This document shows positions 13,769 through 21,274 of a DNA stretch of 21,274 nucleotides, in pieces. The notes under the pieces are model-generated. The model was not told the DNA's origin. It made no database searches and saw only the letters and a program-made list of their open reading frames with translations. The position numbers and the translations under genes are program-made. The first letter of the stretch is position 1. Each line of letters begins with the position of its first letter. The DNA comes from UMGS172 sp045647525 (GTDB lineage: Bacteria; Bacillota; Clostridia; Oscillospirales; Acutalibacteraceae), in contig JAZRMK010000032.1 in assembly GCA_045647525.1 (NCBI GenBank), forward strand, positions 1-21,274, written 5' to 3'.

Positions 13769-14629
13769 TTATTTATCACCGAGCCATCCCGCGATATCAC
13801 TTGTTTCAAAATCGTAGGTAAGCGGTTTTCCGTAAGCTTTTTCGTAGGCTCCCTTTTTCAGTTCATAATCGGCTTTGCACATATCTTCACTGTTTTCCTT
13901 GGCGGATTTTTCGCTGTCGGGGTAGATCACACCCAAAATGTGCAGTCGGTACTTTACTTTTCGAAATTCGGAAGTGTCCAATCTTTCAAGGTCGATTATT
14001 TCGACAAAGCAGGAGATGATAGGCTTTTCTAACCTTGCGGCAAAGTGGTATGCGCCACGTTTGAGCTTTCGCGGTTTACGGTAGTTAAACCACATTTCCT
14101 GCTCGGGATAAATGAGAACTACCTCTCTTCTTTGCATCAACTTTTCCAAAACACCGATAAAATCGCGCGTCAAATACCGCATATCCTTGGAAAGAGGTAT
14201 GGTGTCGGCATAGTTCATCAAAAAACCTACAACGCCGGTCGTCGCAAAGTTGGTGACCTGGCTTACGGTGTTAAGACGTTTTAAGCCGTTGCGCCTTATA
14301 TAATGACGGATAACGGTGTTTTCAAGCTGTGAAAAGTGATTACTCGTAATTATGGCGCCGTTTTTCAGTGTTTCGGGGTCGACTTCACCTACGATTTCAG
14401 TGTTTTTGTTGAAAAGGGCAGTGCCGATGTTTGCGATTTTACGTGCAAAAAAAGATTTGAACCGAAACGAAACGTTTTCATGTGTTCTGAGATACCTGTC
14501 GGTTATCTCCTTTTCCTCAGACGGTGTCAGAACAGGGTCATCGATCTCGACCTTTCTGTAAAAATCTTCGACAGCCGCCGCGGCTTTAATATTTTCTATT
14601 ACAGTTTGTCTGCTTTTACCGAGGATCAT
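13769..14629 (-). CDS. PlsC-like lysophospholipid acyltransferase with an H-X4-E motif
   Basis: This 286-residue protein resembles 1-acyl-glycerol-3-phosphate acyltransferases. Motif I reads NHFSQLEN (residues 97-104), so the catalytic His98 is followed at the fifth position by Glu103 instead of the canonical Asp. Motif III is YPEQEMW (174-180) in place of the usual PEGTR. A long N-terminal region of about 60 mixed residues precedes the domain, and no clear transmembrane helix is seen, suggesting a peripheral membrane enzyme. The ATG overlaps the stop of the upstream glycosyltransferase (ATGA), so the two proteins are translationally coupled and may act on the same glycolipid or wall polymer. 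The exact substrate is unknown. Confidence 0.78.
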   Translation of the reverse strand: MILGKSRQTVIENIKAAAAVEDFYRKVEIDDPVLTPSEEKEITDRYLRTHENVSFRFKSFFARKIANIGTALFNKNTEIVGEVDPETLKNGAIITSNHFSQLENTVIRHYIRRNGLKRLNTVSQVTNFATTGVVGFLMNYADTIPLSKDMRYLTRDFIGVLEKLMQRREVVLIYPEQEMWFNYRKPRKLKRGAYHFAARLEKPIISCFVEIIDLERLDTSEFRKVKYRLHILGVIYPDSEKSAKENSEDMCKADYELKKGAYEKAYGKPLTYDFETSDIAGWLGDK

Positions 14630-15585
14630 AGTTTTATTTTAACTCCTTTTTCAGCCACTGCTCTGAGGGTTGTGTCGTTTTGGCAGATCTCTCGGCTGCG
14701 AGATATCAGTACCCCTAATTTATACAGTGCGTTTTCGCCGTTTTCTTTGGAATAGTTTTCTTTATAATTCAAAGCATCGTTGTAATAGCCACTTTCCTTT
14801 GAATACTGCCAGAAAATGTCGGCATATTGAACGTTGTCGTAGCACCAGGGTTTAGAATACAGATTATAATGAATAAGCTTTGGGCTTACAACGGGCGGTT
14901 TGTTTTCGTTGGGCATAGTGTTCCAGCCGTCGTCAAGATAAAGGATATTGCCGTTGCAGATCGCGTTGATGTAGTCCTGGTCAGGCGCAACACTGTCAAA
15001 GTGATATGTGTTGAGAAGATTTAAAAAGTGTCTGTCAAACTCTTTTTCGCGCAAGGCTTTAAGGTCCATAAGCAGTACACCTGAGTTTATGTAATCGTAA
15101 CGGTTTACACCGACAACGTTTTCCATATATTCGTAAAGAGGCGGCACATCAACTACGGATTTGTCTGCACAAGCTCCGATAAGCTTGCCTTGAAGGTGTG
15201 TGTCGAACATTTTTGCCAAATCACCAAGAACGACAACGTCGCAATCAATGTAGATGCCTTTGTCGTACTGAGGGAACATGGTGGGAATAAACAGACGGAA
15301 ATATATTGTTAAGGTAAAGCAATCAAAGCGCAGTCGGTTGGAGAGTCGATCGGTGATGGCTTCCAAACCTTTTTGCATTTGAACAAATTCAATCTTGAAG
15401 TTGTCGAGAGCAAGGCGAGACAGCCTGCTTTTGTTTTCGTTGCTCAGATCTTGATGCAGAACGATAGCTTTATACTGTCTGTCGGGCGAACAATTTTTGG
15501 TTGCCGACGCAAGAGCCGTGGCTAAAAACGGCGCGTATTCGTCATCAACGGAAAAGAAAACGGGTATCTCCTTTTGAGTGTTCAT
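14626..15585 (-). CDS. Glycosyltransferase family 8 protein
   Basis: This 319-residue retaining GT-A glycosyltransferase opens with IPVFFSVDDEYAPFLATALAS, as GT8 members do. It has the metal-binding DXD motif as YIDCDVVVL (D114, D116), YINSGVLLMDL (about 165-175), PDQDYINAI (about 201-209) and the C-terminal metal-ligand region LIHYNLYSKPW with H239. It would transfer glucose or galactose from a UDP-sugar to a surface glycan or lipid; the acceptor is not evident. There is no signal peptide, so it is cytoplasmic or membrane-associated. AGGAG precedes the ATG by about 11 bases. It is the first gene of a two-gene operon with the PlsC-like acyltransferase. Confidence 0.9.
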   Translation of the reverse strand: MNTQKEIPVFFSVDDEYAPFLATALASATKNCSPDRQYKAIVLHQDLSNENKSRLSRLALDNFKIEFVQMQKGLEAITDRLSNRLRFDCFTLTIYFRLFIPTMFPQYDKGIYIDCDVVVLGDLAKMFDTHLQGKLIGACADKSVVDVPPLYEYMENVVGVNRYDYINSGVLLMDLKALREKEFDRHFLNLLNTYHFDSVAPDQDYINAICNGNILYLDDGWNTMPNENKPPVVSPKLIHYNLYSKPWCYDNVQYADIFWQYSKESGYYNDALNYKENYSKENGENALYKLGVLISRSREICQNDTTLRAVAEKGVKIKL

Positions 15586-15670
15586 ATTACTAAAATCTCC
15601 TTTAAAACCTTTTTAAATCAAATGGTAAAAAACACGCTTGCCAAAATTTCGTGCTTTTAAAACCAATGCC

Positions 15671-15699
15671 ATTGTAAGACTTTTCAGCGACACTCTCAA
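15671..15699 (-). promoter_or_regulatory. Probable promoter of the GT8-acyltransferase operon
   Basis: On the minus strand TTGAGA (15694-15699), 17 bases, then TACAAT (15671-15676), about 86 bases before the glycosyltransferase ATG. Each hexamer has one deviation from consensus. Confidence 0.5.
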
Positions 15700-15820
15700 C
15701 CTACACTTAAAATGTAAAGGTATATTTTGAAATTTAGCGGTGTAGAGCAAGGACTCGCTTTCTCTACTCGCAAGAGAGTTGGCTTGAAATCAAGGGTTTT
15801 GAGGGTGTTTTTGCAAAATA
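15700..15820. other. Unassigned non-coding stretch
   Basis: No credible reading frame or RNA gene is seen. The stretch 15745-15800 has distinctive, less AT-rich sequence with the pentamer CTCGC repeated 13 bases apart, a short imperfect hairpin (TCTCT/AGAGA around 15758-15775) and the small palindrome CTTGAAATCAAG. It lies between the symporter terminator and the GT8 promoter. Its role is unknown. Confidence 0.4.
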
Positions 15821-15851
15821 AAAGACCGCGCATCTATCGATACGCGGTCTT
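15815..15851 (-). terminator. Terminator of the sodium/alanine symporter gene
   Basis: AAGACCGCG (15822-15830) pairs perfectly with CGCGGTCTT (15843-15851) across a 12-base loop that contains the small palindrome TATCGATA. On the minus strand a T-rich tract (TTTTATTTT) follows. It lies 44 bases beyond the symporter stop codon. Confidence 0.85.
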
Positions 15852-15895
15852 AAAAACACTGTGATTTTGTTGGAGTAGAGTTACTGATTTTGGTA

Positions 15896-17314
15896 CTAAT
15901 CCCAGTAATCTACTTTGTGGGGAAGGTCTATGCTCTCGGCGTGGAAGACGGGTTCCTTGCCCTTTTTGCGCTGATCTTGATAATCCTTCAAAGCACGGAA
16001 GGCATATTTGCCCAGATAAATGATTATAGGCATATTGATAATAGTCATCAATGCCATAAGGATGTCTGCGATATTCCAGAGAAGTCCTGCGTTAAGACCT
16101 GCTCCGATAAAGATAATCAAGGCTGCAACTATGTAGTAAACGGTCTTGAATTTTTTGTCGGCCTCACGACCTAAAAGGTGGTTGATACCCTTGTCAACAT
16201 AGAAGAGGTTGCCGAGAAGTGTTGTGAAGGCAAAAAGACACATTGCTACGGTGACGAAAATCGGACCGAAGTCACCCAACACCGCGTGCAAAGACTTCTG
16301 AACGTAAGCGGCTCCGCCGAGGTCGGATGTAGGTTCAACGCCCGAACACATACAGAGGAATGCCGTTGCCGAGCAGATGAGGATAGTGTCAATAAATACC
16401 GACAGCATTTGTACCAAACCCTGTTTTACGGGGTGGGCCACTTCGGCAGATGCCGAGGCGTTAGGAGCAGAGCCTACGCCGGCTTCGTTACTGAAAAGGC
16501 CTCTCTTTATACCGAGCATTACGCAAGAACCGGTAAAACCGCCGAAAATAGATTTGAAATCAAAAGCTTCGACAAAGATTCTTTTGAAAACAGCAGGCAA
16601 TGAGGTGATATTGAGAGCAATAACGATTATTGCGACCAAAACATAAATAACACCCATAATAGGCACTAAAAACTCAGTGGTTTTAACCAAACGTTTGCCG
16701 CCGCCAAAAAGACAAATGCTTACTAATAAGGCAACGATAAAGCCAATTATCCAGGGTGTCCACTCTGCGTTGTAAAATGAATAACCGGAAAATGTGTCTT
16801 GCAGGTTGTAAGAAGCCAGCATATTGAATCCGAGTCCGTAGGTCAAAACCATAAGAATGGTGAAAACAAGAGCTAAACCACGGCTTTTTAAAGCTGTTTC
16901 GATATAATGAGCAGGGCCGCCGTAACTGCCGTTTTCACCCTTCTTTTTGTAAATTTGCGCCAATGTACTCTCGATAAAAGCGGTAGCACAACCGATAAGT
17001 GCGATGAGCCACATCCAGAAAACTGAGCCGAAGCCACCCAAACAAATTGCGGTTGCAACGCCGATAATGTTACCCGTGCCGACGCGCGACGCGGTTGAAA
17101 CCATCAGCGCCTGAAACGATGAAACGCCACCCTTTTTGTCGGGTTTTTCCATCAAAACGCGGAATTGTTCCTTAAAAAGCCTGAATTGTACAAATTTCGT
17201 GCGGAAGGTAAAATAAAAACCACCCAAAACAAGAAGAATAACTAATATGTAGGTATAAATAGCACCGCTGACCTTGTCGGTTAGATTTTCAAGAAACTCT
17301 AAAATCTCTCTCAA
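15896..17314 (-). CDS. Alanine/glycine:cation symporter (AGCS family, sodium-dependent)
   Basis: This 472-residue polytopic transporter imports alanine or glycine with sodium. AGCS signatures are clear: STASRVGTGNIIGVATAI in the first third, NGSYGGPAHYIETAL, and the long block around RGLFSNEAGVGSAPNASASA followed by VKQGLVQMLSVFIDT. About ten hydrophobic segments are present. The frame is open to a GTG at 17323, but that codon overlaps the AAGGAG site (17323-17328). A TTG at 17314 is properly spaced, eight bases after it, and gives the start used here. It has its own perfect consensus promoter and a terminator, so it is a single-gene unit. Symbols such as alsT, dagA or agcS are used for homologues. 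Confidence 0.94.
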   Translation of the reverse strand: MREILEFLENLTDKVSGAIYTYILVILLVLGGFYFTFRTKFVQFRLFKEQFRVLMEKPDKKGGVSSFQALMVSTASRVGTGNIIGVATAICLGGFGSVFWMWLIALIGCATAFIESTLAQIYKKKGENGSYGGPAHYIETALKSRGLALVFTILMVLTYGLGFNMLASYNLQDTFSGYSFYNAEWTPWIIGFIVALLVSICLFGGGKRLVKTTEFLVPIMGVIYVLVAIIVIALNITSLPAVFKRIFVEAFDFKSIFGGFTGSCVMLGIKRGLFSNEAGVGSAPNASASAEVAHPVKQGLVQMLSVFIDTILICSATAFLCMCSGVEPTSDLGGAAYVQKSLHAVLGDFGPIFVTVAMCLFAFTTLLGNLFYVDKGINHLLGREADKKFKTVYYIVAALIIFIGAGLNAGLLWNIADILMALMTIINMPIIIYLGKYAFRALKDYQDQRKKGKEPVFHAESIDLPHKVDYWD

Positions 17315-17347
17315 ACAATTCACTCCTTGATAACTGAATTTTAATAA

Positions 17348-17376
17348 ATTATACCAATAAAGGCAGTTGTTGTCAA
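17348..17376 (-). promoter_or_regulatory. Perfect consensus promoter of the symporter gene
   Basis: On the minus strand TTGACA (17371-17376), exactly 17 bases, then TATAAT (17348-17353), 33 bases before the TTG start. The core has no deviation from the sigma-A consensus. Confidence 0.85.
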
Positions 17377-17414
17377 ACGGTTGCCATTTAAAACTTAAAA
17401 TTCAACGATTTAAC

Positions 17415-17443
17415 TTGAAAAAGTGTATTGAATATACTATATT
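17415..17443 (+). promoter_or_regulatory. Probable promoter of the GH13 gene
   Basis: TTGAAA (17415-17420), 17 bases, then TATATT (17438-17443), 45 bases before the ATG. It lies in a very AT-rich stretch divergent from the symporter promoter, where other -10-like matches also occur. Confidence 0.5.
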
Positions 17444-17488
17444 TAATATAAGTATATAATTTTACAGACCCAATTTTAAGGAGATAAA

Positions 17489-19378
17489 ATGAAAACAATT
17501 CCCTTTGATTCAAGAGATTTAAAATATAAAAACCCATTCGGTGCTATTTCGAGCCGAGATAATGTTACTTTGCGAGTTCTTTTGCACGATGATGCGCTCG
17601 CAACCGAGGTTTTTCTCAAACTGCGTAACGACAACAGCGGAACAGTATGGATCTCGATGGACCCCTCAGAGTATCTTGATGAACATTTCCGTTGGTATAC
17701 CGTAAACCTCACCTTGAAAGAGGGGCTTTATTGGTATAGCTTCTGTTTTGATTCGCAGTACGGAAGAAAGGATATCACCAAATATTCAAAAGGCGAGGGA
17801 CTTATCGGTTCCGACGGTGGTCAATGGCAGTTGACCGTTTATGAACATAGTTTTAAAACTCCTGAAAATTTCGAAGGCGGTATTATATATCAGATATTCC
17901 CCGACCGATTTTACGGTTCTAAAACGCCTAAAAACAACGTTCCTTCCGACCGTTATATACGTACAGATGTTTGGAACAAGCCTGAATACCGACAGAACAA
18001 CGGTCCTTGCTCATTGGGTAATGACTACTTCGGCGGTGATTTGCAGGGAATTATTGAAAAGTTGGATTATATTGCCGATTTGGGCGTTTCCATTATTTAT
18101 TTAAACCCCATTTTTGAGGCTCACTCCAATCACCGTTATAATACAGCAGATTATATGAAGATAGACCCTATGCTTGGCACAGAGGAGGATTTCAAACGCC
18201 TTTGCCGAGAGGCAAAAAAGAGAGGAATCGCAATAGTGCTTGACGGCGTTTTCTCTCACACGGGCGATGACAGTATCTACTTTAACCGTTATGGTCGTTA
18301 TGATACTCTCGGTGCATATCAGTCGCAGGAGTCGGAATATCATAAGTGGTTCAAGTTTACTCGCTGGCCGGATAAATATTCGGCTTGGTGGGGTGTACCC
18401 AGTCTGCCCGAAACAAATGAGGATGAATCAAGCTTTACAAGGTTCATCACGGGCAAAAACGGTGTTGTCCGACACTGGCTTAAACTGGGCGCTAGCGGTT
18501 GGCGGCTCGATGTTGCCGACGAACTTCCTGATGCGTTTCTTGATAAGATCCGCCAGGCAGCAAAGGCAGAAAAGCCTGATTCCATAATTATAGGTGAGGT
18601 TTGGGAGGACGCAACAAATAAGATAAGCTACGGCACAAGGCGTAGATATTTACGCGGACGTCAGCTTGACTCGGTTATGAACTATCCCTTTGCCAATGCG
18701 CTTATCAATTTTGTTAAGGGCGGCAGTGCAGAGGAGTTCTGTGAAACCGTTATGACCATTTGCGAAAATTATCCCAAACAAACACTTAATCTTTTGATGA
18801 ACCATATCGGAACTCACGATACGCCGCGCGTTCTTACCGCTTTGGGCGGAACGCCTGCTGATGGTCGTGACCGTGCTTGGCAGAATGCCGAGAATATGAG
18901 TTATGAGCAACTGCAAAGGGGCAAGTCCTTGCTTTACCTTGTAACTCTTTTGCAGTACACTCTGCCCGGCATTCCGTCACTTTATTACGGTGACGAAGCC
19001 GGTGTTGAGGGTTACAGCGACCCGTTCTGCCGAGGTTTCTATCCTTGGGGCAGAGAAGATAAATATCTGCAAAATTATTACAAGCGTTTAGGAAAATTCC
19101 GCCGTACTTCCGACGTTTTCCGCGAGGGTGATTTCCAGCCTGTTTATGCCAAGGGCGGTGTCGTTGCGTTTACAAGAAGCACCAAGCACGAAAAGGTGCT
19201 TGTCTGCGTAAACCGCGAAACCGAACCCGTGACGATAGAGGTTGGTCGCGGATTCGGCGGTGCAGAGGTTGTTTTCGGTCATAAGCCCGAAGGCGAATTT
19301 GTAAAGGTTGACGGTTTGGGCTTTACAGTGCTTAAAGTTCATTCCCACCAGCATGACTATATCCGTTATTCACATTAA
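17489..19378 (+). CDS. Cytoplasmic glycoside hydrolase family 13 (neopullulanase/cyclomaltodextrinase-like)
   Basis: This 629-residue alpha-glucan hydrolase has no signal peptide. Residues 1-120 form a beta-rich N-terminal domain of the type found in intracellular maltodextrin-degrading GH13 enzymes. The catalytic barrel then carries all four conserved regions: DGVFSH (D252-H257), GWRLDVADE (nucleophile D341), GEVWE (acid/base E370) and GTHDTP (H443-D444). A C-terminal beta domain follows from about residue 550. It probably degrades maltodextrins taken up by the cell; hydrolase or transglycosylase preference cannot be told. AAGGAG lies six bases before the ATG. Its last nine bases overlap the convergent M14 peptidase gene, leaving no room for a terminator between them. 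Confidence 0.92.
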   Translation: MKTIPFDSRDLKYKNPFGAISSRDNVTLRVLLHDDALATEVFLKLRNDNSGTVWISMDPSEYLDEHFRWYTVNLTLKEGLYWYSFCFDSQYGRKDITKYSKGEGLIGSDGGQWQLTVYEHSFKTPENFEGGIIYQIFPDRFYGSKTPKNNVPSDRYIRTDVWNKPEYRQNNGPCSLGNDYFGGDLQGIIEKLDYIADLGVSIIYLNPIFEAHSNHRYNTADYMKIDPMLGTEEDFKRLCREAKKRGIAIVLDGVFSHTGDDSIYFNRYGRYDTLGAYQSQESEYHKWFKFTRWPDKYSAWWGVPSLPETNEDESSFTRFITGKNGVVRHWLKLGASGWRLDVADELPDAFLDKIRQAAKAEKPDSIIIGEVWEDATNKISYGTRRRYLRGRQLDSVMNYPFANALINFVKGGSAEEFCETVMTICENYPKQTLNLLMNHIGTHDTPRVLTALGGTPADGRDRAWQNAENMSYEQLQRGKSLLYLVTLLQYTLPGIPSLYYGDEAGVEGYSDPFCRGFYPWGREDKYLQNYYKRLGKFRRTSDVFREGDFQPVYAKGGVVAFTRSTKHEKVLVCVNRETEPVTIEVGRGFGGAEVVFGHKPEGEFVKVDGLGFTVLKVHSHQHDYIRYSH

Positions 19379-20272
19379 AAGACCAATGGTCATCATTTCC
19401 TCAACGGTGTTGTAGATATCGGCACCGTCACTTGCAGGAAGAGGGTTTGTGCCTTTTCCCAGTTCAATGGTGAAGGCAGGTCGGCGGAAGGTTTCGATAA
19501 ACCAGTCTTTAAATCCGCCGCCGTAGGATAAAGCGTTGGGCACGTCGAGTGCGTAGCCCGATGAAGCGGCAAAAATTTCAGCCATTTTGCGACCGCGATG
19601 AGTAGGTGTGTTGTTGTAATCCCAGTAAATGACCTCTCCCTGCGTGTGAAAAGAGAGAGCATACCGAACCGAGTTGTCACGGCAGAAGTCAACGATAGCG
19701 TTGGTCTCGGACTCGCTTTCGGGTTTGGGACCGCCGTAAAAGGCAGCCGATGGTCCGAAAATGCCGTTTTGCCGTTCTGTTTCGTGTAACTTGTGCCAAC
19801 CGGCCGAGAAGTTGTGATTTATATCAACACCGCGTAGGTTGGCTTTCCATTTTGTTGTATTGCCGTTGGATAACCGTTTTATCCAGCCCGATCTTTCTCC
19901 TGCTGCGGCACTGCCTTTGAGGGATATTTCGCAGCCGTCGGGGTTTACAAGAGGAATAAAACATATTCTTTTGTTTTTCAAAGCGGCACCGATATCGACA
20001 TCGGCAAGCTTTTTATTGTGGGTCAAGGCGTCGCAAAGATTTTCAATAAATTTAAGCAAAATTGTTGCGGTTATGCGTTCATTTCCGTGAAAAGCGGCGG
20101 TGTAAAGTACACAGTCGGTAGAATTGCCTATGTAAAGCACCTTTATATCTCTGCCGAAAACACTTTTTCCTATTACTTTTTGATTTAAAATAGGGTACTC
20201 GCTTAAAAGCTTTCGTATCGATGCCTCGTACCCCAAAAAGTCATAATCAATATGTTTGATGATTTGTTCCAT
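19370..20272 (-). CDS. M14-family zinc carboxypeptidase, probable gamma-D-glutamyl-meso-diaminopimelate peptidase
   Basis: This 300-residue metallopeptidase shows the M14 zinc ligands H62 and E65 in FHGNE, H209 in LSFHTQGE, and the catalytic glutamate E270 in FTIELGKG. NPDG (110-113) and RGVDINHNF (147-155) give the substrate-binding asparagine/arginine region. The RGVD-N-NF pattern and HTQGE resemble bacterial enzymes that cleave gamma-D-Glu-mDAP bonds in wall peptides. There is no signal peptide or LysM domain, so a cytoplasmic role in peptidoglycan peptide recycling is likely. The start at 20272 has only a weak ribosome site. It overlaps the convergent GH13 gene by nine bases at its 3' end. 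Confidence 0.88.
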   Translation of the reverse strand: MEQIIKHIDYDFLGYEASIRKLLSEYPILNQKVIGKSVFGRDIKVLYIGNSTDCVLYTAAFHGNERITATILLKFIENLCDALTHNKKLADVDIGAALKNKRICFIPLVNPDGCEISLKGSAAAGERSGWIKRLSNGNTTKWKANLRGVDINHNFSAGWHKLHETERQNGIFGPSAAFYGGPKPESESETNAIVDFCRDNSVRYALSFHTQGEVIYWDYNNTPTHRGRKMAEIFAASSGYALDVPNALSYGGGFKDWFIETFRRPAFTIELGKGTNPLPASDGADIYNTVEEMMTIGLLM

Positions 20273-20273
20273 T

Positions 20274-20302
20274 TTTACACCGTCCTATACATACTGTTTA
20301 AT
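20274..20302 (+). promoter_or_regulatory. Possible promoter of the NUDIX-cysK unit
   Basis: TTTACA (20274-20279), 17 bases, then TTTAAT (20297-20302). It is a modest match in the short divergent region, 49 bases before the NUDIX start. Confidence 0.35.
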
Positions 20303-20351
20303 ACTATGTTAAAAATGATATTTAAATGACTCTTGAAAGGAGCCGAGTTGG

Positions 20352-20894
20352 ATGTGCCAAGAAAAACGTTTGTCTGGGGAATATATTTATAAGGGCAAGA
20401 TTATAAACGTTAGGGTCGATGATGCGCTGATCTCCAACGGCAATGTAGCCAAGAGGGAAGTGGTCGAGCACAACGGCGGTGTTTGCGTCGCGGCTTTGAC
20501 CGACAACAATGAAATTTTATTGGTAAAACAGTTCAGATATCCTTATTCTGAATATACTTTGGAGGTGCCTGCGGGCAAGCGTGACGGCGATGAAGACCCG
20601 TACGGCTGCGGTATCAGGGAACTTAGGGAGGAAACCGGAGCTCGTGCTGAAACGGTTGTCTTTTTGGGTGAAATGTATCCGACACCCGGATACTGCACCG
20701 AGATTCTTTGGATGTATGCCGCAAAGGGCCTGACATTCGGTGATACCGACCTTGATGAAGATGAATTCATAGAGGTCAGCCGTGTACCGCTAAAAGAGGC
20801 AGTCGATATGGTGTTAAGAGGCGAGATAAAGGACGCCAAGACCCAGACCGCTATTTTGAAGGTTAATGAACTTGTCCGCCGCGGCGAATTTTGA
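20352..20894 (+). CDS. nudF: NUDIX hydrolase, ADP-ribose pyrophosphatase type (EC 3.6.1.13)
   Basis: This 180-residue protein carries a complete Nudix box at residues 75-97 (G75, E81, then REL-REETGA from R89), which binds the catalytic magnesium ions. FRYPYSEYTLEVPAGK just before the box and the sequence PTPGYCTEILWMYAA after it are typical of ADP-ribose pyrophosphatases. Hydrolysis would give AMP and ribose 5-phosphate. AGGAG lies ten bases before the ATG. The cysteine synthase gene starts 18 bases after its stop, so both are probably co-transcribed. The substrate is assigned by family; related sugar nucleotides remain possible. Confidence 0.92.
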   Translation: MCQEKRLSGEYIYKGKIINVRVDDALISNGNVAKREVVEHNGGVCVAALTDNNEILLVKQFRYPYSEYTLEVPAGKRDGDEDPYGCGIRELREETGARAETVVFLGEMYPTPGYCTEILWMYAAKGLTFGDTDLDEDEFIEVSRVPLKEAVDMVLRGEIKDAKTQTAILKVNELVRRGEF

Positions 20895-20912
20895 TGTAAA
20901 AAGGTGAAATGA

Positions 20913-21274
20913 ATGCGTACTTTCAGTTCGGTTGAGCAGTTGATAGGAAATACCCCTGTTTTAGAGTTGAATAACATAAAAAAGGCATTCGGCTTGAAGG
21001 CAAATATCTTCGCAAAATTAGAGTTTTATAACCCTGCGGGTTCGGTAAAGGACCGTGTTGCCGCGCAGATGATACGCGATGCGGAAGAAAGCGGAGTTTT
21101 GACCGAAAATTCGGTCATTATTGAGCCCACCAGCGGAAATACAGGTATAGGTCTGGCTTCTGTTGCGGCGGCAAAAGGATATCGTGCAATAATCGTTATG
21201 CCTGACAGTATGAGCATTGAACGTCGCCAGTTAATGAAGGCATATGGCGCTGAGTTGGTGCTGACCGAAGGTGC
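20913..21274 (+). CDS. cysK: Cysteine synthase A / O-acetylserine sulfhydrylase (partial, N-terminal 120 residues)
   Basis: The gene runs off the right edge. The visible part is the N-terminal third of a PLP-dependent beta-family enzyme that makes cysteine from O-acetylserine and sulfide. LIGNTPVLEL (residues 10-19) and NPAGSVKDR (40-48), with the PLP lysine K46, are diagnostic. EPTSGNTGIGLA is the substrate-binding loop, and PDSMSIERRQLMKAYGAE follows. The ATG at 20913 is preceded by AAGGTG (20901-20906); another ATG at 20909 is in a different frame. Distinguishing CysK from CysM or cystathionine beta-synthase-like forms needs the missing part, but the SMSIERR form favours CysK. Confidence 0.92.
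   Translation, partial: MRTFSSVEQLIGNTPVLELNNIKKAFGLKANIFAKLEFYNPAGSVKDRVAAQMIRDAEESGVLTENSVIIEPTSGNTGIGLASVAAAKGYRAIIVMPDSMSIERRQLMKAYGAELVLTEG

Noticed and set aside
15700..15820. Possible tRNA or tRNA-derived attachment site
   Set aside because: The GGCTTGAAATC segment vaguely recalls a T-arm, but there is no cloverleaf, no acceptor stem and no integrase gene nearby.
1..21274. CRISPR array, insertion sequence, prophage or toxin-antitoxin module
   Set aside because: No regularly spaced repeats, transposase, integrase, phage structural gene or paired small toxin-antitoxin genes were found; the genes look like ordinary chromosomal content.

Overview
The window looks like a chromosomal segment of a spore-forming, low-to-moderate GC member of the Clostridia, probably a gut Oscillospiraceae/Ruminococcaceae-type organism. 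This is judged from protein style only, since no search was run. The evidence is the set of sporulation genes (spoVAC, spoVAE, spoVAF, a SpoVB-like flippase), Soj/Spo0J-type ParA/ParB with parS sites, Firmicute-like consensus promoters (TTGACA-17-TATAAT) and strong AGGAG ribosome sites. All complete genes appear intact. I saw no insertion sequences, prophage genes, tRNA, rRNA or CRISPR.

Layout. (1) 1-1458, minus strand: a metalloid- or redox-responsive operon of arsR, an ArsP-type permease and the first 27 codons of a cysteine-rich protein, with a perfect consensus promoter flanked by two operator-like palindromes. (2) 1473-1965, minus: spoVAC standing alone with its own terminator. (3) 2155-4086, plus: GTP-type PEP carboxykinase as a single strongly expressed unit with its own promoter and terminator. 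(4) 4153-5487, plus: a flavin-reductase-like protein and a membrane-anchored peptidoglycan amidase, ending in a bidirectional terminator. (5) 5490-10179, minus: parA-parB-serS-acyl-ACP thioesterase-pyridoxal kinase, read from one promoter, with three parS sites just upstream of that promoter. (6) 10192-12171, minus: spoVAF-spoVAE, whose terminator hairpin contains a parS site. (7) 12220-13760, plus: SpoVB-like lipid flippase. (8) 13769-15699, minus: a family 8 glycosyltransferase translationally coupled to a PlsC-like acyltransferase. (9) 15821-17376, minus: sodium/alanine symporter. (10) 17415-19378, plus: a cytoplasmic GH13 amylase-type enzyme overlapping tail-to-tail with an M14 peptidase (19370-20272, minus). 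(11) 20274-21274, plus: NUDIX ADP-ribose pyrophosphatase and the start of cysteine synthase.

How the parts fit. ParA, ParB and the clustered parS sites are the chromosome segregation centre, which in Firmicutes normally lies near oriC, and serS next to it fits that setting. The SpoVA proteins move dipicolinic acid and take part in germination; the SpoVB-like flippase probably serves spore cortex or wall synthesis. The amidase and M14 peptidase are wall-turnover functions. PEPCK, the GH13 enzyme and the symporter are central carbon and nutrient functions. The most unusual points are the parS site built into a transcription terminator, the split of the spoVA genes into two loci, the ArsR-permease-cysteine-rich protein operon, and an archaeal-looking SerS active site.
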